Below the pieces are notes generated by a model. The model was not told the DNA's origin. It searched no databases and saw nothing but the letters and a program-made list of their open reading frames with translations. A stretch of 64,000 nucleotides of DNA from Pratylenchus scribneri (Eukaryota; Nematoda; Chromadorea; Rhabditida; Pratylenchidae), in contig JAQSEB010000095.1 in NCBI GenBank assembly GCA_030063045.1, forward strand, positions 124,001-188,000, written 5' to 3'. Positions 57,401-64,000 of the stretch are shown one piece after another; position 1 is the stretch's first letter, and each line of letters opens with the position of its first letter. The position numbers and the translations under genes were made by a program.

Positions 57401-60398
57401 CCCAGAAAAAATCGAGGAAGGGCATATTGTTTTAGTCGAAGAGCCCTTATTTCCCCGAAACTTTTGGCCATTGGGGAAAGTGGTTCGCCTCCATCGAACT
57501 GCTGGGGAAATACGGGGTGCCGATATTAAAATGGCTAATGGACGTGTTTGGGGTCGGCCTATCAATAAATTAGTGCCCCTAGAAGTTTCCCCCACTAAGC
57601 CACTACCCAAACCTCAAAACACCGCTCCGGAGCCAGTTCACAATTTGCGGCCCCGGAACAAAGCCAAGGCCATCAATTGGGCACCACGCCATCCATTGAG
57701 CACATTGATCACATTTTTGGCCATTTTCGCATTGTTTTTGCCATTTTGCCAACCAAATGAATTGTCTACCTGCAAATTGAACGGATTAGAATTAAATTTT
57801 CCTGAAAATGTTAGCAGGGCTGAAATTTGTTGTGAGGGGAGCTGTACTATAAAACTACCCCCAAAAGGCATTTTTTCTCTAGAAATGTCTCAGGATTTGC
57901 TGGTAACTGGCTATTCTTGTACAGCCAAATATCAAAATTCAAATGATTCAATTTTAACCGAATTTAATTGTCCGGCAATTGATATTTGTCTTTTAATTTC
58001 TTGTTCAATTTGTTTGGAATCGGTTATGAACCCTAAATGCAATCCCCTCTTATTTGGGATTGCGGGTGGCATTTTCTTAGCCCTATTTTTGGGTATTTGT
58101 GGTTGTTTCCTCCTATGTTGTTCAGTAACTAGGAAAATTATTAAAAATTGCTTTTTTCTGTGCAAATTATTGCGGTGCTTATGCCCAAGAAGGAAACTAA
58201 TTCGTTTCCGACGGCGCCCGAGATTCCAACCAAGAGAAGATTGGGATGAGGAAGAAATATATGAGGAATTTATTTCCAAATCCCGCCCAAACCTTTATTC
58301 TCCTGGATCACCCCTCACCACTGTGGGCCGGATTCTCGCCATTTTGGCCATCATTTCACTGCCATTGGTTGAGGCCGGGGTCGAGACCATTTCGATTTCT
58401 GCAAAAATGGAAGAATGTACTAATTATGAAGCTTATACTGCGTGCACTTTCCACCAAGTTTCGCAGTTTATTCTACCCCCAGCCGGGCAACCCGTGAATC
58501 TAATTTTGAAGGGACCAGAAATGGGGCCGATGGCTATTTTCACTTTTATATTGGGCGGACTTCGCACCGTTTGTGAGCCCAGTACACTTGCGCATCTTAG
58601 ATCCTACCGGACTGAGATTTTTTCTGTAAAAAGGTGTCCCTTTTCGGGGTCTTGTGACGGTGATTTTTGCGCAAAATTGAATATTAATCAAAGTGTACCC
58701 GAACTCAAAGAAAAAGAGGGCTTCCCAGGAAACAACTTTTGTGTGGAAGTACCCCAAAGGTGGCTTTTAGAAAAAGGGGGCCCCTGCGGATATCTTAAAG
58801 ATGGATGCTTATTTTACCGACCCCACATTATTCCCCTGAATGAAAGGGTTTACGAACTTTTTGAATGTTCCTGGGAATTGCTAATTCCCGTCCACCTGAA
58901 AATGGAAATTCCCGGTTCCGACCCTATAGAAGAACGAGTGGAATTATCACCGGGGCACACCTTCCACTGGAAGGCAGGGAATTTATCGATCACCCCCGCC
59001 TCTTTTGCTCAATCACCGGTTCCCATCGCTGACGCCCGTTTCATTTCCGATTGGCATCGAACCGCAATTTTTCCTAAGGACTATACCGTAGACTTACATT
59101 GCGAAGATGCCACAGTGCCATGGGGTGATTTAGCCGCCAAAGCCTTGAAGTGCAGCCTCAATCCCGACGTGTGCACGCATTGTTCGGCTGCTCCTTCCAC
59201 CGGCGAAATGCGTTGTCACTGCAAAGAAATGGATTTAGAAACTGTAATGGAAGACCCCTCTAGGCGCATCCCTTTGGATGTTGGCCAACATAGAATTTTA
59301 TGGGAAAAAGAGGAGGAAAAACTGTGGGCGGAAACTTCCTATACCGCCATTCTTTTCAGCGTGAAAACTGAAGACGTGGTTCCCGTTGTGCGCCACGATC
59401 ACACCAAGTGCGAAATAACACCTTTGGATTTGACAGGGTGCTACAAATGTCGCACGGGAGGGAAATTCACCTATACTTGCTCCAGCCAGTTTGGGGAACC
59501 CCTGGCCGAAATAAGGTGTAGGGATGGCACTAATTTTGTAACCGTTTGCCGTCCTAATGGCACCCAGACCCACATTACTTTGCCTTTTACTGAACCCATT
59601 GTTAAGACCACTTGCGAAGTGGAATGTCCCGGGGGACTAACTAAATTCGAATTGAATGGAAACTTGGCCTATGTGCCCACAGCGAAGGGAAGATGGGGGG
59701 CTCAAAAATTCGGTTCGACCGGAGAAATTCCCGCCGAAGGTTGGACTTGGCCCAACCCTTTTGCTCTACATGTTTGGATTTTTTGGATAGTCTCTCCCCC
59801 ACAATGCCTTTTTGCATTAGGAGGGATTATTATTTCAATCATTGCCGTAATTTTATTTGTAAAGCTAAATCCTCTATTCCGAACTTACCGCGCCCTAGCC
59901 CATGCTTTCGTCATTGCCATTTTTGCTTCCATCGGCCCCCATTTTGCCAATGCAGAACTCGAATTGTACGAGGCCGTCGCTGCTGAAAATGGATGGGAAA
60001 AGTTAAATGGATGGGAGAAATTTTTGATCAAAATTGATCAAATTTCCGGTAGTCCATTATACTGGGGCCTATGGTTGGTCACCCTAGCTATTTTTCTTAT
60101 AGCGGTAGGAATGCTTTTTAGCACATTCTGGCCAAAATTGCGTCACTATTTCATGATTTTATCGGCAGTTTGGAAGCTCAAAAAATATGCTAAATTTTCT
60201 TCATATTCGGAAATTGAGGGGGGAACCTACTCCCAAAATTGCACAGTTTGCTTTGAACCATTTTCCGGTTCTGATAAAACCATTTTGTTCCAATGTAAAC
60301 ATTCTTACCATGCAAAGTGCATTTGGAAATGGGCCATCCTGGAACAGAGCTGCCCAGATTGTAGAGCACACATTGATGGAAGTGCGGCCAAGGTCTAG
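54471..60398 (+). CDS. pol: Pol-envelope-RING polyprotein of the Bel/Pao element
   Basis: 1975 codons without a stop. Approximate residues: RT with 'IYVDNILLSA' (208-217; the second catalytic Asp position is Asn); RNase H 'IFTDASPDAY' (375); integrase zinc domain 'HLKGGH..CNTC' (680-717); DDE core 'GIDYLGP', 'RSDHGTQF', 'FYERLVGL' (750-850); DUF5641-like module (983-1036). From about 1056 it turns into a membrane protein: a signal-like segment (1076-1093), TM segments (1190-1217, 1285-1305), a Cys-rich ectodomain with several N-x-S/T sites and 'GCYKCRTGGKFTYTC', which recalls phlebovirus-type glycoproteins known from other nematode Bel/Pao elements, then TMs at 1778-1799 and 1863-1887. Residues 1924-1964 form a RING-H2 finger (C-x2-C-x14-C-x-H-x2-H-x2-C-x10-C-x2-C). 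The listed start is a non-ATG codon in the overlap; it is probably made by frameshifting. Confidence 0.92.
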   Translation: MDNGRYEVKWPWRDGDQKLSPNFGIAYSRLTSLVNRMKTNPKLGQRINEVFWDYLERGIIEPSIKKGEGEYFLPHHPVIQGEKLREVFDASSHEKGALSLNDVIYPGPNLVPLLPSILLKFRTTPVPVLADLEKAFLMISLAKEDRHFAKFLWLKDPSKASLFNNLAIYQFTRIAFGVAASPFILAATLKLHLENDGTPLAKEILDQIYVDNILLSANKPEEASKKAVQAQAIFANAQMRLCQFVAADPTALVGIDEKDRLTGKQQKVLGIQWHLENEELLFELPNPVSSGKGPTRRQILATVASFFDPLGLCSPLLVGAKLLFQDLWDCAKKWDDVIDGPNAQKWAEIVDDWKGKTISVHRFTPISSSNSQLHIFTDASPDAYAAAVYLRIETADGIYSNLIFSKSRIKPKKMAKGELTIPKLELMGIFIGIRASIFVQEVLKIKPSRTVLWSDSQIALSWVGSSSTQPVFVANRLREIRKARNVEFRYVRRVDNSSDKGTRPTSSNHFQQDRLWWEGPEWLKLPSQEWPQEYREIILPPEGSPPPNLELAVSIVAPPAIFDASRFSSWTRFLGSIAFVLRFLHLKFLTSTKFKAKFPSIFQISTKGKWTPDDRILVRNFAIKTEQSRFWSDPPPGTFLDENGIFRLKTRLANSDQSYDFKNPIFLPGSPLTYLIMVDCHLKGGHTGPDATLAEFLGAHFCPKARRMAKSVVRSCNTCKKDRAIKFKLPHMPPWPESRVKIAKPFQSVGIDYLGPVIFRAHDGQSKAWILLITCLCTRAVHLEATQSLTAEEFLQCFRRFISRRGKPQEIRSDHGTQFVLAKATLENCPDMGIKWILIPQFAPWTGGFYERLVGLVKTAFRRSLGQKTLNWIQLQTFVCEVEAILNNRPITFVSDEKDGPLPLRPVDFLIPKAEIALPELGIVEEAFRPSPAERLAHLWEKTNQVLNKFWDRWSQDYLLNLRNRNSVDHRNPRITSPEKIEEGHIVLVEEPLFPRNFWPLGKVVRLHRTAGEIRGADIKMANGRVWGRPINKLVPLEVSPTKPLPKPQNTAPEPVHNLRPRNKAKAINWAPRHPLSTLITFLAIFALFLPFCQPNELSTCKLNGLELNFPENVSRAEICCEGSCTIKLPPKGIFSLEMSQDLLVTGYSCTAKYQNSNDSILTEFNCPAIDICLLISCSICLESVMNPKCNPLLFGIAGGIFLALFLGICGCFLLCCSVTRKIIKNCFFLCKLLRCLCPRRKLIRFRRRPRFQPREDWDEEEIYEEFISKSRPNLYSPGSPLTTVGRILAILAIISLPLVEAGVETISISAKMEECTNYEAYTACTFHQVSQFILPPAGQPVNLILKGPEMGPMAIFTFILGGLRTVCEPSTLAHLRSYRTEIFSVKRCPFSGSCDGDFCAKLNINQSVPELKEKEGFPGNNFCVEVPQRWLLEKGGPCGYLKDGCLFYRPHIIPLNERVYELFECSWELLIPVHLKMEIPGSDPIEERVELSPGHTFHWKAGNLSITPASFAQSPVPIADARFISDWHRTAIFPKDYTVDLHCEDATVPWGDLAAKALKCSLNPDVCTHCSAAPSTGEMRCHCKEMDLETVMEDPSRRIPLDVGQHRILWEKEEEKLWAETSYTAILFSVKTEDVVPVVRHDHTKCEITPLDLTGCYKCRTGGKFTYTCSSQFGEPLAEIRCRDGTNFVTVCRPNGTQTHITLPFTEPIVKTTCEVECPGGLTKFELNGNLAYVPTAKGRWGAQKFGSTGEIPAEGWTWPNPFALHVWIFWIVSPPQCLFALGGIIISIIAVILFVKLNPLFRTYRALAHAFVIAIFASIGPHFANAELELYEAVAAENGWEKLNGWEKFLIKIDQISGSPLYWGLWLVTLAIFLIAVGMLFSTFWPKLRHYFMILSAVWKLKKYAKFSSYSEIEGGTYSQNCTVCFEPFSGSDKTILFQCKHSYHAKCIWKWAILEQSCPDCRAHIDGSAAKV

Positions 60399-60915
60399 AA
60401 AAACCGGCCCAAAACCTGTAAATATGTAAATAAATGAATTAAAAACTCACATTTTTTCAATTTTTTCCATTCAATTCTCATAAATTATGTTCACACATTT
60501 TACATATTCTCTTGACAAATTTTCTTAATTCGACATATGTTAATAGCAATTTCGCAGATTAATTTTTTACCTATTTTCTAAAATTCATAAAAGGTGCAAA
60601 TCCAATCCCTCTTTCTCGGATTTAACATTTCGTCAATTTTTACATTTTTGGTCATTTTTGATAATTTCTCATGCCTCTAGTAGGCTCAATCGCAATTCCC
60701 CTTTATTGGGATTGCCTAAAAATTACTCAAGGGCAATTAAAATTGCTTACAAAAATTAGTTGAATAAAAAATTCTTATTCTCCCGGATTATCTTTGGTTA
60801 TTGGTCCTCTTGTTGGCGAGTATAAATTCGCGGAATTGGGCTTGTTTCTCCACCCCAAAACTTCAAAAATAAGAAATTCCTAAATCTAAAATTATTCTCT
60901 AAATTCCGCTTTTCA

Positions 60916-61503
60916 ATGGCTCGTGACAACAACAACAATCGGCGTGGCAATCGCCAAAATGGCGCTCGCCAAAATGACAATGGCCCAACCGACAATTCTC
61001 GTCGAGGCGCCCCTTATCCTCCACGCCGTCGTCATCAAAATCGCCAGGCCCAAAATGGCCCTGCAGCCAATAATGCTCAGGCCATGGTCCAAAATGTCGT
61101 CCAAAATCCGCCGATTGTTCCACCGGCTCCAGCTTTGGTTGACAACGCCGCTCGCCCGATTATGACTGACGTCTTTCGCACCATCCTTGAACAATCCGTG
61201 CGTGATTTTTCCGCAGCAATGTCCGCTGCAACACGCCAGATTGTTGACGCCATCAACGTGGCATCGGAGCGCAATTGCCAAGCCATTCAAGCACTGGATC
61301 GAACTGTCGAAGACGTCTACAAAGAAACTTATTTCATTGCAGGCTGCTTCGAAAAGGAGGTGGAGAATCTATTTCCGGGCCTATTGGATCTTTTTTCCCT
61401 CTAGGAACCGAAAGGAAAGGAAGGCGATGACCAAAAGGATGAGAATGGAGAGGACCCACCGGTTGAGAATGCCACAAACGGAGGAAAGATTGATGGAGCA
61501 TAA
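60916..61503 (+). CDS. Third ORF of the Bel/Pao element, probably spliced
   Basis: The first reading frame (60916-61404) gives 162 aa: a basic Arg/Asn/Gln-rich start (RRGNRQNGARQND, 'PYPPRRRHQNRQAQNG'), then an Ala-rich helical part. The frame ends at a TAG that looks like a 3' splice site (TTTTTTCCCTCTAG). With a donor GTGGAG at 61360, a 45-bp intron (61360-61404) can be removed in phase, adding an acidic tail to a stop at 61501-61503, 180 aa in all. A basic RNA-binding-like start and acidic end might suggest an RNA-handling accessory protein; no homologue is recognised. Confidence 0.65.
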
Positions 61504-61534
61504 GGTGTGAAATGGGAAATTTACCCCTTTTTCC

Positions 61535-61545
61535 CGGGGGGAGTC
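61535..61545 (+). other. Polypurine tract
   Basis: CGGGGGGAGTC lies directly before the 3' LTR, where the plus-strand primer is expected. Confidence 0.7.
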
Positions 61546-62284
61546 TGTTGCGTTCAATTTCTGAACCCAACAGTTTTTTCTATCATTTTGGATTAAAACT
61601 AAAAGACCAAAGACCAAAAAAGTAAAAATGAGAAAATGTTTTGAGGGAAAATTTTGGATTAAATTTTTGGGATTAGTTGGAGGAATTTTTCGTCCTATGC
61701 CAGATTATTTGATTGCCAACCTTTTTCAGCCGTCCAGTGTGCCGCCATTGCCTGTTGCCTTTGCCAATTTTGCCCTCTTCTTCATTGGTTGGATGGTCGT
61801 CTTCTTGATCGGACATGGCTCGGCTTTGGCATTTTTCCATTGGTGGCATGGCATTGGATGGATGGTGGCTCAATCTGAAAAAATTCCCTCCCCCTCACCT
61901 TTCTTTTGTTAATCCCCCACAAGACATATAAATTTGTTTGTTAATTTTCCATTTTTTCATCTCTTTTTAATTTGTTGAAAAATAAAATAAATAAATAAAA
62001 TCAACTCTAATTCCAATTCAATTTTGATTGGGTAAAATTCAAGAGTCTAGTTACTTCAAATTGCCTAAAAATCAAGGGCAATTTTCAAAAGAGTATCTTG
62101 GATTTTTAATCATCGTTGGGCATCGTCGTTTCTTTCGACTAAATTTTTTCCCAACTCATAAATTCCAAAGACTCGATATCCACTTTATCCAAAAGCTCAA
62201 TTCCAGAGCAATTGTTTGGATTCATTCACATTTCCTTTGTTGGTTCTGATCTTCGCTCCGAGTAGAGCTCCCAGAACTCCAACA
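61546..62284 (+). repeat. 3' LTR
   Basis: 739 bp, offset 10157 from the 5' LTR, no difference noted by eye. Confidence 0.97.
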
Positions 62285-62467
62285 TCAAGCATAAAAAAGT
62301 TATATTCAAAAAACCAATTTCTCGGGAAAAGAACCCAAATCTCTCGGCAAAAAATCTTTCTCATAGATAAATTAGTGAATCCATTCAAATCAAATTCTGC
62401 TATGGAACACGGAGCACCGCAAGAACCACAAACGCCACCAATACCTGCAGCCGGACCACAATAAAAC

Positions 62468-64000
62468 ATGATCGATCGAAATTTGGTGCACAAGAATGTG
62501 GTATGTTTGATATATTTTCAGTTCATTTCTTAATTTATTTTCATTAGATTGAAATGTTTCCGGATTTGGATTTAACTGAGATCATCCAACGATATGGACA
62601 CGCGACTTCAGAGCGTCTATACTTTTTTTTATTTAATTAAAAAACTTAAAATTAAGAATTGGCATCAATCATAATTGATCGAATGGCACAAATACCGAAG
62701 AAGCGTGGCACAAAGCGAAAGGCAACCGAAAATGATGAGGAAAATGATCGAACAGAAAATGCGTTATTAGAAGATAGGTTTGTTGGTTAATTAATTCATT
62801 GAAATATAATTTTAAATAATAATTTAAGCTATGCTATTGAAAATGACGAGGATTTGGGCGATTTGTTGATCGACAAATTTTTGTCCATTCTCATCGGCAA
62901 AATTAAATCTGAACTTCGACAATTGAACGAAAGTGGTATTGGCCCCGCAGGCTTCATGAACAAACGAAATTTTATTGTTAAATTTTTTTTATTTATTGAA
63001 AAAATTATTTTTTAGATGAATCAGTTCAATTGTGTTCGCGTGCTTTTTATCGAACAAATGTTGGATTTGTTCGAGCATTCTTTAGTTCCCACTTCGATTG
63101 CATGTTTTTTAGCGGAAAATAATTTTTCCGGCAAATTGCAAAGATGTTTGTTTTTTTTTTTATAAAAATTTTCATTACTAAATTTGCAGTGGCCCCTGGT
63201 TTAAGCCAAAATTTTTGGCTTAAAAATGGTCCTCCACTGGCGCGAAAAAGGCCACCAAATATGCAACCGATTCTGGCAGAGGATTTCCCGGCCGAGATTT
63301 ACGATGAATTCGGACGCTATATCCAACTGATGCACAATTACCGAAAAGGGGAATATGCCGAATTGTTGACCGCCGATTTGAAACTCAATCAAGTTTTAAA
63401 TAATTTAAAGTGTACGATTAATATTTCCCAAAATTTTAGCAATACAATTTAATTCGATGGGAACGTCCGGAACCAGAGGAAAAAATTGAATGCCTTGTCT
63501 GCTATGAGCTGTTCCCATTACGACGAATTACATATTGCTCTTCTACACCAGCAATTCCAAAGCATGCATTTTTGGCTAATAAATCGGTCTCGATGAACAA
63601 AGAGAATGTACCGGTGCCGAATATGGAAACACTTACCCCGAAAATGGACAAGCCTGGAACTAGCAATGCACCAAAATATGTTACCCCGAACACGAAAATA
63701 GACAAGCCTGGAACCAGCAATGCCGCGAAAATTTCCTATGAGGGCTCCACTTGGTTTGCCTTTTCTTCACCTACTGATCTGATGCTCAAACGTTTCAACT
63801 TTCTAAAAAATAATTCCTTTGCTAATAAATCGGTCTCGATGAACAAAGAGAATGTACCGGAGACAAAAATGGGCAAGCCTGGGCCTAGCAATGCACCAAA
63901 TTATATAAATATTTCGAAAATGAACTCACCATTGTATACAAGTACACCGTATATGTACAAGAAGCCTGGGATTAGCAATGCGGATAATTGTAAAAAATGG
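62468..64000 (+). CDS. RNF216/TRIAD3-like E3 ligase, 5' part
   Basis: Exons in continuous phase: 62468-62500, 62548-62614, 62657-62777, 62829-62976, 63016-63145, 63190-63392, and 63440 to beyond the window. The N-terminus carries a CUE-like segment (MFPDLDLTEIIQRYGH). A basic/acidic linker, a helical region ('VLFIEQMLDLFEHSLVPTSI', 'PAEIYDEFGRYIQLMHNYRK') and the start of a RING follow: 'RWERPEPEEKIECLVCYELF'. This resembles the region before and at RING1 of RNF216. After the first CxxC the next ligands are not in place: 'KHAFLANKSVSMNKENVP' and 'MDKPGTSNAP'-type repeats (two or three diverged copies) follow, so the RING is degenerate or interrupted. Start is the first ATG in phase and uncertain. 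Retroelement and M1 arm lie immediately upstream. Confidence 0.6.

Larger units (their letters stand above)
51389..62284 (+). mobile_element. Complete Bel/Pao LTR retroelement with env-like region
   Basis: 10,896 bp. Order: 739-bp LTR, short leader, gag-protease ORF, pol-env-RING ORF, third ORF, purine tract and 739-bp LTR. LTR ends are TGTTG..CAACA with TCAAG duplicated. The two LTRs have equal length and no difference was seen, so the insertion is recent and both large ORFs are open. Bel/Pao assignment rests on the gag, protease, integrase H2C2/DDE and post-integrase domain order. The target was an M1-type MITE about 180 bp upstream of the RNF216-like gene, in the same orientation. Confidence 0.96.

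Noticed and set aside
1..64000. tRNA, rRNA, U2, U4 or U6 genes
   Set aside because: I looked for their conserved boxes by eye (for example GGTTCGANNCC, U6 central box) and found no convincing hit; a covariance search would be needed to exclude them.

Overview
The window reads as nuclear DNA of a nematode. The strongest evidence is a spliced-leader (SL1) RNA gene at 48388, two divergent U1-U5 snRNA cassettes (about 9.0-9.7 kb and 24.9-25.5 kb), AT-rich DNA and genes cut by many short (about 40-60 bp) GT-AG introns. A coiled-coil B30.2/SPRY gene and the transposon load would fit a tylenchid plant parasite such as a cyst nematode, but that placement is inference; no species-specific marker was seen.

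Layout. 1-4560 is a 167-bp satellite array with an inverted stray fragment at 4740-4883. 5300-7206 (-) is a FLYWCH-like gene with an in-frame TAG. 9001-9165 (-) and 9583 (+) are the first U1/U5 pair. 9823-17690 (-) is an 11-exon GPR107/108-like seven-TM gene, interrupted inside exon 8 by a hAT-type MITE. 18207-21747 (+) is a 9-exon UDP-glucuronosyl/glucosyltransferase sharing a 0.5-kb divergent promoter region with it. 22248-24185 (-) is the SPRY gene with a one-base frameshift in its last exon. 24913-25540 is the second U1/U5 pair. 28183-34005 (+) is an 11-exon PAQR/adiponectin-receptor-like gene, convergent with a hypothetical gene (34282-35420, -). 37076-37872 (-) is a small secreted EF-hand protein. 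40078-44694 (-) is a degenerate GLI/TRA-1-like zinc-finger gene whose introns hold a minisatellite and a 923-bp near-perfect palindrome. 48388 is SL1 RNA. 51389-62284 is a complete Bel/Pao LTR element with two apparently identical 739-bp LTRs. 62468-64000 (+) is the 5' part of an RNF216/TRIAD3-like RING E3 gene, open at the window edge.

The most unusual object is the Bel/Pao element. Its second ORF (1975 codons) runs without a stop from reverse transcriptase through integrase into an envelope-like, multi-TM glycoprotein and ends in a RING-H2 finger. A third, basic ORF near the 3' LTR seems to contain a 45-bp intron. The element sits in a palindromic MITE just upstream of the RNF216-like gene.

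The spacer DNA is mostly miniature transposons: a G-rich hAT MITE with perfect 8-bp target duplications (three copies), a palindromic family M1 (about eight copies, three in PAQR introns), a second foldback family M3 (three copies) and several single inverted-repeat elements. Exon structures were built by eye from reading frame, splice sites and phase; they agree internally, but no transcript or database search supports them.
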